Of a DNA stretch of 40,252 nucleotides, positions 25,576 to 34,531 are shown piece after piece. The stretch is from an uncultured Lachnospiraceae bacterium. Its GTDB lineage: Bacteria > Bacillota > Clostridia > Lachnospirales > Lachnospiraceae. The position numbers and the translations under genes were made by a program. Each line of letters opens with the position of its first letter. The first letter of the stretch is position 1. Where the stretch lies: assembly GCA_902797185.1 (NCBI GenBank), contig CADBRV010000029.1:1-40252 (forward strand), read 5' to 3'. The notes under the pieces are model-generated. The model worked only from the letters and a program-made list of their open reading frames with translations. It had not been told where the DNA came from and did not search any database.

Positions 25576-25968
25576 TTAAACTCTTCTGCGCTTCGGCGGA
25601 CGGCATCCGTTATGTGGAACCGGGGTAACATCTTCGATACTGGTTACCTGGATCCCGCTTGCGGACAGCGCACGGATAGCAGCTTCCCTGCCTGAACCCG
25701 GTCCTTTGACTTTGACATCAACGGACTTAAGGCCATGCACCATGGCTGCCTTTGCTGCTGTTTCTGCTGCCATCTGGGCCGCATACGGGGTAGATTTCCT
25801 GGAGCCCCTGAAGCCCAGTCCACCGGCACTAGCCCAGGATAATGCGTTACCCTGTGCATCAGTCAGCGTTACAATCGTATTATTGAACGAGGACTGAATG
25901 TGAGCCTGGCCGTGTTCAACGTTTTTCTTTACACGCTTTTTAACAACTTTTTTAACGCTCTTAGCCAT
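25576..25968 (-). CDS. rpsK: Small-subunit ribosomal protein S11 (uS11)
   Basis: S11 forms part of the 30S platform at the mRNA exit. The 130-residue product has [36 protein letters not shown] core segments ([24 protein letters not shown]) and the conserved end [12 protein letters not shown]. Length is standard. It follows rpsM by 34 bases and precedes rpsD by 18. Confidence 0.98.
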   Translation of the reverse strand: MAKSVKKVVKKRVKKNVEHGQAHIQSSFNNTIVTLTDAQGNALSWASAGGLGFRGSRKSTPYAAQMAAETAAKAAMVHGLKSVDVKVKGPGSGREAAIRALSASGIQVTSIEDVTPVPHNGCRPPKRRRV

Positions 25969-26002
25969 TACTAACCTGCTTTCTAACGAATGTACCAGTT
26001 AA

Positions 26003-26371
26003 TTATTTCTTCTTATTTGCTACCGTCCTCTTCGGTCCCTTACGGGTCCTGGCATTGGTCTTCGTCTTCTGGCCGCGGACAGGAAGCCCTCTCCTGTGAC
26101 GAATTCCACGATAGCATCCGATTTCCTGCAGCCTCTTGATATTCATGGCAACTTCCCTGCGAAGATCGCCTTCTACCATCTGGCTTTCATCGATGACAGC
26201 GCTGATACGCTTTACTTCTTCATCGGTCAGATCCTTGCAGCGGGTATTCGGATCTACATTCGCTTCTTTCAGAATACGGTCGGCGCTTGGCCTGCCGATG
26301 CCGTAAATGTAGGTCAGCCCGATCTCGACACGTTTTTCTCTTGGTAAATCAACACCTGCAATACGAGCCAT
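26003..26371 (-). CDS. rpsM: Small-subunit ribosomal protein S13 (uS13)
   Basis: S13 lies in the 30S head and contacts tRNA and 50S. The 122-residue product begins [19 protein letters not shown] and ends with the basic tail [15 protein letters not shown]; it contains [22 protein letters not shown] in full family form. The ATG at 26371 has GGAGG ten bases upstream. The frame stays open for 69 more codons upstream, but those are not S13-like and coincide with leader hairpins. Confidence 0.97.
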   Translation of the reverse strand: MARIAGVDLPREKRVEIGLTYIYGIGRPSADRILKEANVDPNTRCKDLTDEEVKRISAVIDESQMVEGDLRREVAMNIKRLQEIGCYRGIRHRRGLPVRGQKTKTNARTRKGPKRTVANKKK

Positions 26372-26605
26372 GTGTGTTAAACCTCCGTTTACAATCCTGT
26401 TTTCGATAATTCCGTGCCGGCTCGGTATGTAACCGGCAAATGCCACGGCCGTGCCGTGGTTATAAAATCCCATAATATCGTATGGCGAGTACGCATTATG
26501 GGCAGCCGCTAAAATAATTACAGCAAATGCTGCATGCGGAGCAGCCTCCTGCCCCTTGGACAAGCTAATGCCCTTCACAAAACAGAATAAATGACGACTA
26601 CAGGA
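26372..26605 (-). promoter_or_regulatory. Structured leader between rpmJ and rpsM
   Basis: Four hairpins follow one another. GCTGC/GCAGC (26529-26545) overlaps an alternative CAGC-AAAT-GCTG (26521-26532). CCCATAAT (26469-26476) pairs with ATTATGGG (26495-26502). CCACGG (26443-26448) pairs with CCGTGG (26454-26459). GCCGGC (26416-26421) pairs with ACCGGC (26432-26437), with one G-T pair. The position just ahead of rpsM, in the operon that S4 controls in other bacteria, suggests an autoregulatory leader. Confidence 0.5.
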
Positions 26606-26719
26606 TCAGCCCTGCCTCTGTTTGTGCTTCGGGTTTACGCAGATTACACGTACGCTGCCCTTCCTTTTGATCACTTTGCATTTTTCGCAAATCGGTTTGA
26701 CAGATGAACGAACCTTCAT
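26606..26719 (-). CDS. rpmJ: Large-subunit ribosomal protein L36 (bL36)
   Basis: This 37-residue zinc-binding protein has C11, C14, C27 and H32 (CEKC and CVNPKH), the standard zinc form. The ATG at 26719 fits the family start MKVRSSVKP; upstream in-frame codons run through the leader hairpin. GGAGG precedes it closely. A promoter and hairpin lie upstream, so it may head its own transcript. Confidence 0.97.
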   Translation of the reverse strand: MKVRSSVKPICEKCKVIKRKGSVRVICVNPKHKQRQG

Positions 26720-26749
26720 TTTGGTCCTCCTTTCCCATTCTGTTTCCGC

Positions 26750-26783
26750 GTGTTTCGCGCTCCTAAAAAAGCGCGCAAAACAC
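26750..26783 (-). promoter_or_regulatory. Leader hairpin of rpmJ
   Basis: On the minus strand, GTGTTTTGCGC pairs with GCGCGAAACAC, giving an 11-bp stem with one wobble pair and a T-rich 12-base loop. It forms about 20 bases after the predicted start of the rpmJ transcript and ends about 30 bases before the rpmJ ATG. Confidence 0.55.
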
Positions 26784-26809
26784 CTGCTTCTCAAAAGTGT
26801 CCATTTGAC

Positions 26810-26838
26810 ATACTATCACAGATACCCTGCCTGTGCAA
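26810..26838 (-). promoter_or_regulatory. Internal promoter for rpmJ-rpsM-rpsK-rpsD-rpoA-rplQ
   Basis: On the minus strand, TTGCAC (26833-26838) and TAGTAT (26810-26815) are spaced exactly 17 bases apart, in the 133-base gap between infA and rpmJ. The match is good for a sigma-A promoter and would let the alpha operon be transcribed on its own. Confidence 0.65.
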
Positions 26839-26852
26839 GGACTTTTTCTGGA

Positions 26853-27071
26853 TTATTTATCCCTCCAGATGATCCTTCCCTTGGTCAGATCGTAGGGAGA
26901 CATTTCCATCGTCACTTTGTCGCCCGGCAGAATACGGATATAGTTCATTCGAAGCTTGCCGCTGATATGTGCCAGTACCTGGAGCCCGTTTTCCAGCTCT
27001 ACTTTGAACATGGCATTTGGCAGCTTCTCTACTACTACGCCCTCTACCTCAATTGCATCTGATTTCGACAT
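26853..27071 (-). CDS. infA: Translation initiation factor IF-1
   Basis: IF-1 blocks the ribosomal A site during initiation. The 72-residue OB-fold protein begins [20 protein letters not shown] and ends with [13 protein letters not shown], matching the family over its whole length. It follows the KOW-domain gene by 15 bases and is followed by a gap with a promoter for rpmJ. Confidence 0.98.
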   Translation of the reverse strand: MSKSDAIEVEGVVVEKLPNAMFKVELENGLQVLAHISGKLRMNYIRILPGDKVTMEMSPYDLTKGRIIWRDK

Positions 27072-27086
27072 GTACTTACTCCTTTT

Positions 27087-27389
27087 TTAATCTGAAATCA
27101 TGTTCTGTGAATTGTTACTGTCTGCTTTATTACTGCCTGCTTCTTTTTGATAAAGCTTCAGGGCCCGCTTTACCGTCTCATCTGAAACAGGCCCTTGTCC
27201 CCAAAGGATTTCCAGGGAAGGAGGGACCTTCTTTACCAGCTGGACGTGCCGGCTGTTTTTCTCCTTTGGGGATGACACGGTTTTTCCTTTCCCATCTGCC
27301 AGAAGGTATCTGCCCTCTTTGCGCCCCACTACGACATAAAGGGTGCCTTTATCATGCCCGGAAAGGGAATATGCCAATACAAGGCCCAT
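27087..27389 (-). CDS. KOW-domain RNA-binding protein (L14e-like)
   Basis: This 100-residue protein has an N-terminal KOW/SH3-like domain (GLVLAYSLSGHDKG, LYVVVGRKEGRYLLADG, SRHVQLVKKV) related to the L14e/L6e type, and a lysine-rich tail. Firmicutes carry a similar gene just before infA, presumably for a ribosome-associated protein. The ATG at 27389 lies 4 bases after the adk stop, with GGGAG upstream inside adk. An earlier in-frame start would overlap adk heavily and lacks homology. Confidence 0.8.
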   Translation of the reverse strand: MGLVLAYSLSGHDKGTLYVVVGRKEGRYLLADGKGKTVSSPKEKNSRHVQLVKKVPPSLEILWGQGPVSDETVKRALKLYQKEAGSNKADSNNSQNMISD

Positions 27390-27393
27390 GGGT

Positions 27394-28038
27394 TTATTCT
27401 CCCAGCACGGAGGTGATGGCTGCAAATACCTGTTCCATTTCCTGGGTGCCATCGACTTTCCTGAGGATGCCTTCCTTCTTATAATAATCGATCAAAGGCT
27501 CCGTCTGTGCGTGGTAAACATCCAGCCTCTTCTTTACCGTTTCCGGCTGGTCATCATCACGAAGGACCAGCGGGCTTCCGCAGACATCGCAGAGGCCTTC
27601 CTTCTTCGGCGGGATATTGACGATATGGTAGGTAGCCCCGCAGTTCGGACATGCCCTGCGGCCGCCCATGCGGTTGATGATGAAATCATCCGGCACGTCA
27701 ATGTCGATGGCAAAGTCCATGGCCTCACCCCTCTGCTGCAACGCTTCTTTCAGAGCGTCTGCCTGGGGAATGGTCCTTGGGAAGCCGTCCAGGATAAAGC
27801 CCTTTTTACAGTCATCCTGTGCAATCCTGTCTACAACCAATTCACAGGTCAGTTCGTCCGGGACCAGCTCGCCTTTGTCCATATAGACTTTCGCTTTCTT
27901 CCCAAGTTCGGTATCGTTTTTAATATTGGCGCGGAAAATATCTCCGGTGGAGATATGGGGGATGCCGTATTTTTCAGAAATCAGCTTTGCCTGTGTGCCT
28001 TTTCCGGCTCCTGGAGCGCCCAGCATAATGATCTTCAT
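27394..28038 (-). CDS. adk: Adenylate kinase, zinc-type
   Basis: The enzyme converts ATP plus AMP to two ADP in the cytoplasm. The 214-residue product shows the P-loop [11 protein letters not shown], the NMP-binding part (STGDIFRA), DGFPRT and a four-cysteine zinc LID (CPNC and CDVC), the form usual in Gram-positives. In this cluster adk normally precedes map, but here the next gene is the KOW-domain gene. Two dispersed repeat elements lie between it and secY. Confidence 0.98.
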   Translation of the reverse strand: MKIIMLGAPGAGKGTQAKLISEKYGIPHISTGDIFRANIKNDTELGKKAKVYMDKGELVPDELTCELVVDRIAQDDCKKGFILDGFPRTIPQADALKEALQQRGEAMDFAIDIDVPDDFIINRMGGRRACPNCGATYHIVNIPPKKEGLCDVCGSPLVLRDDDQPETVKKRLDVYHAQTEPLIDYYKKEGILRKVDGTQEMEQVFAAITSVLGE

Positions 28039-28060
28039 ACTCTAGCCCTTCCTATACAAT

Positions 28061-28129
28061 TCCTCACCCGATGAGTGAGAAAGCAGCCATGCCCGCACAT
28101 GTGATGCGTATTTTATTGGCATGGCCCAC
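28061..28129. repeat. Dispersed two-hairpin intergenic element, copy E
   Basis: The first hairpin is CTCAC (28063-28067) with GTGAG (28075-28079). The second is a perfect GCCATGCC (28086-28093) with GGCATGGC (28118-28125), with CGCA/TGCG inside. It lies upstream of adk within the ribosomal operon. Confidence 0.72.
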
Positions 28130-28155
28130 CACTTTGAATTTACGTTTTTTAACAA

Positions 28156-28228
28156 GACGAAAGGCCATGCCTGCGCAGGAACCGCAAATGGCTTGTTCCT
28201 GACGGATCGTGGCATGGCTTTTCTTGTC
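28156..28228. repeat. Dispersed intergenic element, variant copy F
   Basis: The outer arms are GACGAAAGGCCATGCC (from 28156) and GGCATGGCTTTTCTTGTC (to 28228). The inner arms CAGGAAC (28176-28182) and GTTCCTG (28195-28201) are perfect. It lacks the first small hairpin of copies A-E and has a longer inner arm. It is adjacent to copy E between adk and secY. Confidence 0.6.
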
Positions 28229-28235
28229 ATTCTAT

Positions 28236-29555
28236 TTATTCTCCGAGGAATCCCTTCTTGTAATGGCGGGTAACCATACGGGATTCAATCTGCTTTACTG
28301 TCTCAATGATGACGCCGACGATGATGATGATCGAAGTACCACCGAAGGAAACGCTTGCCCCGAAAATGCCATTGAAAAAGATCGGGATCACGGATACGAT
28401 AGACAGCCCTACCGCGCCGATGAAGATGATCTTGTTCAGGATTGACTCCAAATAATCACTGGTAGGCTTTCCTGGACGGATGCCCGGGATAAAGCCGCCC
28501 TGCTTCTTCATATTGTCCGCCACTTCCAACGGGTTAAATGTAATGGAAGTATAGAAATAAGCAAACGCAACGATGAGCAGCAGGTAAAGGATAAGCCCCA
28601 GTGAATAGATCGGCTTCTGGGGATCACACCAATTCGACTGGGAAAGCAAAGTAAGTACTTTGCCCCAGAACCCGGTGCCGCCGGTCTTACCTGCCAAAGT
28701 AGCAATGATAACCGGTGTCTGCATCAAGGATTGTGCAAAGATAACCGGGATAACGCCGGCCGTATTGACACGAAGAGGGATGTAGGTGGTCTGCCCGCCT
28801 ACCTGTTTGCGTCCCTGGATCTTCCTGGAATACTGTACCGGGATCTTGCGGGTCGCATCCTGGAGGAAAACGACCAGCACGACGGTCAAAAGGATGATGC
28901 CTGCAATGATAAGCACTGCCACGGCACCACGGCCGAAGTTCTTTCCTACCACGAACTGGTTCCAAAGGGAAGCCAGGTCGTTCGGGATCCTCGAAATGAT
29001 GTTGATGGTCAGGACGATGGAAATACCATTGCCAACGCCGTACTCCGTAATCTGCTCGCCGATCCACATCAGGATGGCAGAACCTGCCGTCAGGATCGCG
29101 ATGACCGCAATGACATAAATCGCATTGAATTTGGTCAGGTAGCCGCTTCTTCCAAAGCCGATTGCCAATGCCGCGCCTTCAATTACGGAAAGCCCGATTG
29201 TGGTATAACGCGTAATGGCGATGATCTTCTTGCGTCCTTCTTCACCGTCCTTATGCATCTCTTCCAGTGCCGGGATGGCAATGGTCAGAAGCTGCATAAT
29301 GATAGATGCTGTGATGTAAGGCGTGATATTTAACGCGAATACAGACATCTGCTCAAAGGAGCCGCCTGTGATGGAGTTAAAAAAGTTAAAGGCGTCCGTA
29401 GACTGGCCGGAGAACCACTGGGTGAACACATCCCTGTCCACCCCGGGCACCGGCAGCTGGGAGCCGATCCGGATCACAATCAGCATCAGGAAGGTAAAGA
29501 AAATCCGCTTGCGAAGGTCTTCTACCTTAAACACATTTCGAAGGGTTTCGAACAT
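28236..29555 (-). CDS. secY: Preprotein translocase subunit SecY
   Basis: SecY is the channel of the general secretion pathway. The 439-residue protein has ten predicted helices, with the plug-region segment after GVDRD, GIGNGIS-type sequence as YGVGNGISIVLTINI, and the cytoplasmic loop RKIPVQYSRKIQGRKQVGG. Its ATG overlaps the rplO TAA as TAATG, so the two are probably translationally coupled. Confidence 0.98.
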   Translation of the reverse strand: MFETLRNVFKVEDLRKRIFFTFLMLIVIRIGSQLPVPGVDRDVFTQWFSGQSTDAFNFFNSITGGSFEQMSVFALNITPYITASIIMQLLTIAIPALEEMHKDGEEGRKKIIAITRYTTIGLSVIEGAALAIGFGRSGYLTKFNAIYVIAVIAILTAGSAILMWIGEQITEYGVGNGISIVLTINIISRIPNDLASLWNQFVVGKNFGRGAVAVLIIAGIILLTVVLVVFLQDATRKIPVQYSRKIQGRKQVGGQTTYIPLRVNTAGVIPVIFAQSLMQTPVIIATLAGKTGGTGFWGKVLTLLSQSNWCDPQKPIYSLGLILYLLLIVAFAYFYTSITFNPLEVADNMKKQGGFIPGIRPGKPTSDYLESILNKIIFIGAVGLSIVSVIPIFFNGIFGASVSFGGTSIIIIVGVIIETVKQIESRMVTRHYKKGFLGE

Positions 29556-30004
29556 TAGATTACCTCTGCTTTTCCACCAAGCTCTTCAATCTTCTTTTTC
29601 GCACTTTCGGAAAATGCGTTAGCCTGGACGTTCAGCTTTTTGGTAAGTTCGCCCTTGCCCAGGATCTTGACACCGTCGCGGGGGTTCTTTACCAGCCCGG
29701 ATTCTACCAAGGTCTCTACTGTAACAGTAGCGCCGTCATCAAAACGCTCCAGTGCGGAAACGTTAACGACAACGATCTGTTTTGAATTGATATTTGTAAA
29801 GCCGCGTTTCGGGAGCCTTCTGTAAAGAGGCATCTGGCCGCCTTCGAAGCCCGGCCTTGGTGCGCCGCCGCTCCTGGCTTTCTGTCCTTTTTGTCCCTTG
29901 CCGGCAGTCTTGCCGTTTCCTGAACCGTGTCCACGGCCTTTCCTAAACCTGTCGTAGGATTTGGCGCCTTCGGCTGGTTTCAAATTGGATAAATTAATTC
30001 CCAT
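29555..30004 (-). CDS. rplO: Large-subunit ribosomal protein L15 (uL15)
   Basis: L15 is a late assembly protein of the 50S subunit. The 149-residue product begins with [12 protein letters not shown], has the glycine-rich basic segment [19 protein letters not shown] and the motif RLPKRGF, with normal length. GGAGG lies 7 bases before the ATG. Confidence 0.98.
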   Translation of the reverse strand: MGINLSNLKPAEGAKSYDRFRKGRGHGSGNGKTAGKGQKGQKARSGGAPRPGFEGGQMPLYRRLPKRGFTNINSKQIVVVNVSALERFDDGATVTVETLVESGLVKNPRDGVKILGKGELTKKLNVQANAFSESAKKKIEELGGKAEVI

Positions 30005-30016
30005 TGTGGCACCTCC

Positions 30017-30199
30017 TTACTGGACCTCTTCCACCTTTACCATGTGCCTTACTCTCTGCAGCATGCCGCGGATAGCAGGGTTGTCTTTCTGTTCTACAGT
30101 CTTGCCGATTTTCGTAAGCCCCAGGGCGCGGGCGGTCTTTACATTGACCGGCTTCTGCCCGATCAGGGATTTCGTAAGCGTAATCTTTAATGTAGCCAT
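30017..30199 (-). CDS. rpmD: Large-subunit ribosomal protein L30 (uL30)
   Basis: This 60-residue protein reads ITLTKSLIGQKPVNVKTARALGL at the start and ends RVRHMVKVEEVQ, the short bacterial form. It lies between rpsE and rplO with gaps of 12-13 bases, consistent with the spc operon. Confidence 0.97.
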   Translation of the reverse strand: MATLKITLTKSLIGQKPVNVKTARALGLTKIGKTVEQKDNPAIRGMLQRVRHMVKVEEVQ

Positions 30200-30212
30200 C
30201 TGCTTTCGCCTC

Positions 30213-30722
30213 CTATTTCAGAATATCTTCTACGGATTTTCCGCGAAGTGCTGCCACTTCTTCCGGAGATTTCAGCTTTTTCAGCGCTTCGATGGTAGCC
30301 AGTACGACGTTCTGCTTGTTGTTGGATCCAAGGGACTTCGTACGGATATTCTTAATGCCGGCCATTTCGCAGACATTACGTGCCGGGCCGCCGGCGATAA
30401 CGCCAGTACCATCCGGAGCCTTCTTCAGAAGGACAGAAGCGCCAGTGTATTTTCCGGTTGTATCATGGGAGATACTGCCATTTTCATCCAGCTTTACGTT
30501 GATCAGGTGCTTGCTGGCATCTTCCCTGCCCTTGCGGATGGCTTCCGGGATTTCAGCAGCCTTGCCAAGCCCTGCGCCGACATGGCCGTTTCCGTCGCCG
30601 ACAACAACCAGTGCCGTAAAGCGCATGTTACGTCCGCCTTTTACAACCTTGGTAACGCGCTTGATGGATACGACCTTGTCCTCCAGTTCCAGGGAGCTGG
30701 GATCAATAATTTCTCGTTTCAT
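30213..30722 (-). CDS. rpsE: Small-subunit ribosomal protein S5 (uS5)
   Basis: S5 contributes to decoding accuracy and mRNA unwinding. The 169-residue product has the double-stranded RNA-binding N-terminal domain with [19 protein letters not shown] and [15 protein letters not shown], and the C-terminal part with [15 protein letters not shown]. Length and position are normal. Confidence 0.98.
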   Translation of the reverse strand: MKREIIDPSSLELEDKVVSIKRVTKVVKGGRNMRFTALVVVGDGNGHVGAGLGKAAEIPEAIRKGREDASKHLINVKLDENGSISHDTTGKYTGASVLLKKAPDGTGVIAGGPARNVCEMAGIKNIRTKSLGSNNKQNVVLATIEALKKLKSPEEVAALRGKSVEDILK

Positions 30723-30744
30723 ATGTTCCTAATCCTCCTATTTA

Positions 30745-31113
30745 TCAGAACTTAAGGCCTGCTTCTCTGGCTGCGTCTGCCAGTGCCTGGATTTTTCCGT
30801 GGTACAGGAAACCGCCGCGGTCGAATACGACTTCGGTGATTCCGGCTTCCAGCGCCCTCTTTGCTACAGTCGTTCCTACATAAGAGGCAGCATCTACATT
30901 ATCGGTCTTAGCCAGCTCTTCCCTAGCGGATTTCTCCAGGGTAGATGCGCTGACAAGGGTCTTTCCAACCGTGTCATCGATAATCTGTGCATAAATGTGG
31001 TTATTGCTGCGATAAACTGAAAGTCTTGGCCTCTCAGAAGTCCCGGCAATATGATAACGCATTCTTTTATGTTTTTTCTCCCGAATTTCGGTTCTTGATG
31101 CTTTCTTTATCAT
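30745..31113 (-). CDS. rplR: Large-subunit ribosomal protein L18 (uL18)
   Basis: L18 binds 5S rRNA. The 122-residue protein shows [20 protein letters not shown], and ends with [24 protein letters not shown], the standard bacterial form. Confidence 0.98.
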   Translation of the reverse strand: MIKKASRTEIREKKHKRMRYHIAGTSERPRLSVYRSNNHIYAQIIDDTVGKTLVSASTLEKSAREELAKTDNVDAASYVGTTVAKRALEAGITEVVFDRGGFLYHGKIQALADAAREAGLKF

Positions 31114-31131
31114 CTTACGTGGCTCCCTTCT

Positions 31132-31671
31132 TTATTTCTTACCGGCCTTGCCGACTTTCCGTCTGATTACTTCGTTCTCGTACTTGATACCCTTGCCCTT
31201 GTATGGCTCCGGCCTCTTCTTATCGCGAATCTCTGCAGCGTACTGGCCGACTTTTTCTTTGTCGATGCCTTCAACGGTAATCTTGTTGCCGTCTACCTTT
31301 GCTTCCACGCCTTCCGGGTCCTTCATAACTACCGGATGGGAAAAGCCCAGGTACATGGTCAGCTCGTCGCCCTTTTTCTGGGCACGGAAGCCGACACCAT
31401 TGATCTCGAGTACTTTGGAATAGCCCTTGGTAACACCGATCACCATGTTGTTGATCAGCGTCCTGGTCAGCCCGTGGAGAGATTTCGTTTTCTTCAAATC
31501 ATTCGGTCTGGAAACAACGACCTGGCCGTCCTCCTCTTTGATCGTAAGCTCTGACGGGAGAACTCTCTCAAGCGTTCCTTTCGGACCCGTTACCGTCACC
31601 CGATTATTTTCTGCAATTTTAACGGTTACGCCGTCCGGAATTGCGATTGGCATTCTTCCTATACGTGACAT
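31132..31671 (-). CDS. rplF: Large-subunit ribosomal protein L6 (uL6)
   Basis: L6 lies near the factor-binding site of 50S. The 179-residue protein begins [14 protein letters not shown] and ends with [19 protein letters not shown], both family hallmarks. A 70-base gap precedes it toward rpsH. Confidence 0.98.
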   Translation of the reverse strand: MSRIGRMPIAIPDGVTVKIAENNRVTVTGPKGTLERVLPSELTIKEEDGQVVVSRPNDLKKTKSLHGLTRTLINNMVIGVTKGYSKVLEINGVGFRAQKKGDELTMYLGFSHPVVMKDPEGVEAKVDGNKITVEGIDKEKVGQYAAEIRDKKRPEPYKGKGIKYENEVIRRKVGKAGKK

Positions 31672-31741
31672 GCCCGTACCTCCTGAATACTGTTGCGGCT
31701 GCTTTTCCTTACCTGTGCAGCCTCCTCGTGTTCCTTATTCC

Positions 31742-32143
31742 TTACCATACAAATGCAAGGACTTCTCCGCCGACACCTTTCTGCCGTGCTTCTTTGTCCG
31801 TGATGACGCCCTGGTTGGTAGACAGGATGGCGATACCCAGTCCTCCCAATACCTTCGGGATTTCATCTTTGCCGGCATAGACACGCAGGCCCGGTTTAGA
31901 GATCCTCTTAATTCCGGAGATGATCCTGTCGTTTTTGTCTTTGCCATATTTCAAAGTAATGCGGATGTCTTTAAAATTGCCGTTATCCACAAGATCGTAT
32001 TTCTCGATATACCCTTCGTCAACAAGGATGCCGGCGATGGCAAGCTTCATCTTGGAAGACGGTACATCCACCGTATCGTGTTTTGCGATATTTGCGTTGC
32101 GGATTCTTGTCAGCATATCTGCAATCGGATCGTTTGTCGTCAT
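31742..32143 (-). CDS. rpsH: Small-subunit ribosomal protein S8 (uS8)
   Basis: S8 binds the central domain of 16S rRNA and controls the spc operon in some bacteria. The 133-residue product starts with [14 protein letters not shown] and ends with VLAFVW through [27 protein letters not shown] is the conserved RNA-binding loop. Confidence 0.98.
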   Translation of the reverse strand: MTTNDPIADMLTRIRNANIAKHDTVDVPSSKMKLAIAGILVDEGYIEKYDLVDNGNFKDIRITLKYGKDKNDRIISGIKRISKPGLRVYAGKDEIPKVLGGLGIAILSTNQGVITDKEARQKGVGGEVLAFVW

Positions 32144-32158
32144 AGTAATGCCTCCTCC

Positions 32159-32344
32159 TTACCAGCTTGCTTTCTTAACGCCCGGGATCTGTCCTTTGTA
32201 GGCCAGCTCGCGGAAGCAGATACGGCAGATGCCGTACTTGCTCAGGTAACCGTGAGGACGTCCGCAGATTCTGCAGCGGTTATATGCCCTAGTGGAATAT
32301 TTCGGCTTGCGCTGCTGCTTTATTTTCATTGATGTTTTAGCCAT
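32159..32344 (-). CDS. rpsN: Small-subunit ribosomal protein S14, zinc type (uS14)
   Basis: This 61-residue short form has two CxxC pairs (C24, C27, C40, C43 in CRICGRPHG and CRICF) that bind zinc. The long zinc-free form is the usual alternative. It lies between rplE and rpsH as expected. Confidence 0.98.
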   Translation of the reverse strand: MAKTSMKIKQQRKPKYSTRAYNRCRICGRPHGYLSKYGICRICFRELAYKGQIPGVKKASW

Positions 32345-32359
32345 TATCAGATTTCCTCC

Positions 32360-32899
32360 TTATTTGCGGAACGGCATGCCGAACAGCGTAAGAAGCTCAC
32401 GTGCTTCTTCGTCGGTATTAGCTGTCGTAACAACGATCACGTCCATTCCACGGACTTTGTCGATCTTATCGAACTCGATTTCCGGGAAAATCAGCTGCTC
32501 TTTAATGCCCAGGGCATAGTTGCCACGTCCGTCAAATGCGTTCGGGTTAATTCCACGGAAGTCCCTTACACGAGGAAGAGCCAGGTTGATGAGGCGGTCC
32601 ATGAAATCATACATCCTGTCACCGCGGAGGGTTACTTTGCAGCCGATCGGCTGTCCTTCCCTCAGCTTGAAGTTTGCGATGGATTTTTTCGCCTTTGTAA
32701 TGACCGGCTGCTGTCCGGAGATGATCGCAAGGTCTGCCATTGCGGAATCAAGCACTTTGGCGTTTTCCTTTGCTTCCCCGACAGCCATGTTGATGACGAC
32801 TTTCTCAAGCTTCGGTACCTGCATATCGTTGGTATAGCCGAACTTTTTCTTCATCGCATCCATGATTTCGTTCTGATATGTATCCTTAAGTCTGCTCAC
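32360..32899 (-). CDS. rplE: Large-subunit ribosomal protein L5 (uL5)
   Basis: L5 binds 5S rRNA and contacts the P-site tRNA. The 179-residue protein contains [32 protein letters not shown] and [19 protein letters not shown], with a normal end. Confidence 0.98.
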   Translation of the reverse strand: MSRLKDTYQNEIMDAMKKKFGYTNDMQVPKLEKVVINMAVGEAKENAKVLDSAMADLAIISGQQPVITKAKKSIANFKLREGQPIGCKVTLRGDRMYDFMDRLINLALPRVRDFRGINPNAFDGRGNYALGIKEQLIFPEIEFDKIDKVRGMDVIVVTTANTDEEARELLTLFGMPFRK

Positions 32900-32917
32900 T
32901 TTACCGAACCTCCCTTA

Positions 32918-33223
32918 TCAGTCAATCACGTCGCCGGTTTTTTTGGCATAGCGGACTTTCTTGTCGCCATCCATTTTAAAACCGATCCTGGTCGGCACGC
33001 CGTCTTTCAGATACATCACGTTGGAGATATCGATGGGGCCTTCCTGGCGGACGATGCCGCCTTCCTGGTTCTGCATGCTCGGCTTGGTATGCTTGGTCAC
33101 CATGTTGACGCCTTCTACAAGGACTTTGCCCTTCTTTGCGTCTACGGAGATGACTTTACCCTCTTTATCTTTATCTTTTCCGGCGATCACCCGTACGGTA
33201 TCGCCCTTTTTGATCTTTAACAT
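32918..33223 (-). CDS. rplX: Large-subunit ribosomal protein L24 (uL24)
   Basis: L24 is an assembly initiator for 50S. The 101-residue KOW-fold product has [20 protein letters not shown] at the start and a basic end. Position between rplN and rplE is standard. Confidence 0.97.
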   Translation of the reverse strand: MLKIKKGDTVRVIAGKDKDKEGKVISVDAKKGKVLVEGVNMVTKHTKPSMQNQEGGIVRQEGPIDISNVMYLKDGVPTRIGFKMDGDKKVRYAKKTGDVID

Positions 33224-33236
33224 TTGCCGGTACCTC

Positions 33237-33605
33237 CTATAATACTTCCGGTGCCAGGGAGACGATCCTCATGAACTGTTTGTCACGGAGCTCTCTTGCG
33301 ACCGGTCCGAAAATACGGGTTCCACGCGGAGTATTATCGTCTTTGATGATGACGGCTGCGTTCTCATCGAAACGGATGTAGGAACCGTCTTTCCTGCGTA
33401 CGCCCTTAACGGTACGTACTACAACGGCCTTGACTACATCGCCTTTCTTTACAACGCCGCCCGGCGTTGCATCTTTAACAGACGCAGTAATGACGTCTCC
33501 AATACTTGCATATCTTCTGGTTGAACCGCCCTGTACGCGAATGCAAAGGATTTCCTTGGCACCTGTGTTGTCGGCAACCTTAAGTCTTGTTTCCTGCTGA
33601 ATCAT
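33237..33605 (-). CDS. rplN: Large-subunit ribosomal protein L14 (uL14)
   Basis: L14 lies at the subunit interface and contacts L19. The 122-residue product begins [18 protein letters not shown] and ends with [12 protein letters not shown], with [13 protein letters not shown], all conserved. Confidence 0.98.
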   Translation of the reverse strand: MIQQETRLKVADNTGAKEILCIRVQGGSTRRYASIGDVITASVKDATPGGVVKKGDVVKAVVVRTVKGVRRKDGSYIRFDENAAVIIKDDNTPRGTRIFGPVARELRDKQFMRIVSLAPEVL

Positions 33606-33620
33606 ACCGGTGCCTCCTTA

Positions 33621-33878
33621 TTATTTAGCCCTCTCGATGATACTTACAAGGCGCCATCTCTTATCCTTGGAAAGCGGCCTGGTCTCCATTACACGGACAG
33701 TATCGCCGATATTGCATTCATTTTTCTCGTCATGAGCTTTCAGTTTATAAGTCTTTTTCACGACTTTGCCGTACAGCGGGTGCTTTACGTTGTCTTCTAC
33801 CGCAACGACGATGGTCTTGTCCATCTTATTGCTTACCACTCTGCCAGTACGGGTCTTTCTTAAATTTCTTTCCTCCAC
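33621..33878 (-). CDS. rpsQ: Small-subunit ribosomal protein S17 (uS17)
   Basis: S17 is an early 16S rRNA-binding protein. The 85-residue OB-fold product has [32 protein letters not shown] and [12 protein letters not shown], of normal length. Confidence 0.98.
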   Translation of the reverse strand: MEERNLRKTRTGRVVSNKMDKTIVVAVEDNVKHPLYGKVVKKTYKLKAHDEKNECNIGDTVRVMETRPLSKDKRWRLVSIIERAK

Positions 33879-33899
33879 AGCAGTGTCTCCTTCCTGAAA

Positions 33900-34103
33900 T
33901 TACTCTGCGCGTTTCGCATTGAGCACGGTCTGAATCCTGGCGATATTTCTGCGGACTTCACGAATCCGACCCGTATTGTCGAGCTGGTTGGTTGCATTCT
34001 GAAATCTCAGGTTGAAAAGTTCCTTCTTGGCAGCAACCAAAGTCTCATTCAGCTGTTCAGCGCTCTTACCTTTTAATTCTTCGATGTATGCTGTCTTTTT
34101 CAT
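33900..34103 (-). CDS. rpmC: Large-subunit ribosomal protein L29 (uL29)
   Basis: L29 surrounds the peptide exit with L23 and helps bind trigger factor and SRP. The 67-residue helical protein contains [18 protein letters not shown] and [11 protein letters not shown]. Its ATG overlaps the rplP stop as TAATG. Confidence 0.98.
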   Translation of the reverse strand: MKKTAYIEELKGKSAEQLNETLVAAKKELFNLRFQNATNQLDNTGRIREVRRNIARIQTVLNAKRAE

Positions 34104-34531
34104 TATGCTTCACCGCCTTCTAACTCTTCTCTGGAAACGATTTTGCACTTGATCGGCAGCTTATGCATAGCCAGACGCAGTGCTTCGCGGGCAGTTTCTT
34201 CCGGAACACCTGCTACTTCAAACATCACGCGGCCCGGTTTTACAACGGCAACCCAGTACTCAACGGCACCTTTACCTTTACCCATTCGAACTTCAAGAGG
34301 CTTGTGGGTAATCGGCTTGTCCGGGAAAAGCTTGATCCATACTTTTCCGCCACGCTTCATATATCTTGTCATAGCGATTCGGGCTGCCTCGATCTGGTTG
34401 GATTTGATCCAGCTGGGCTCGAGGGCAACCAGCCCGTATTCACCATTGGTAACTTTCGTACCGCGTGTCAGTTTACCGGCCATGGAGCCACGGAACTGTT
34501 TGCGGTGCTTTACTCTCTTCGGCATTAACAT
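34103..34531 (-). CDS. rplP: Large-subunit ribosomal protein L16 (uL16)
   Basis: L16 organises the A-site side of the peptidyl-transferase centre. The 142-residue product has [17 protein letters not shown] and [20 protein letters not shown]. Start is the first ATG of ATG-TTA-ATG, overlapping the rpsC stop as TAATG. Confidence 0.98.
   Translation of the reverse strand: MLMPKRVKHRKQFRGSMAGKLTRGTKVTNGEYGLVALEPSWIKSNQIEAARIAMTRYMKRGGKVWIKLFPDKPITHKPLEVRMGKGKGAVEYWVAVVKPGRVMFEVAGVPEETAREALRLAMHKLPIKCKIVSREELEGGEA

Noticed and set aside
26372..26578. N-terminal extension of S13 by 69 residues
   Set aside because: S13 homology and a good ribosome binding site start at 26371; the upstream frame overlaps leader hairpins and is not S13-like.
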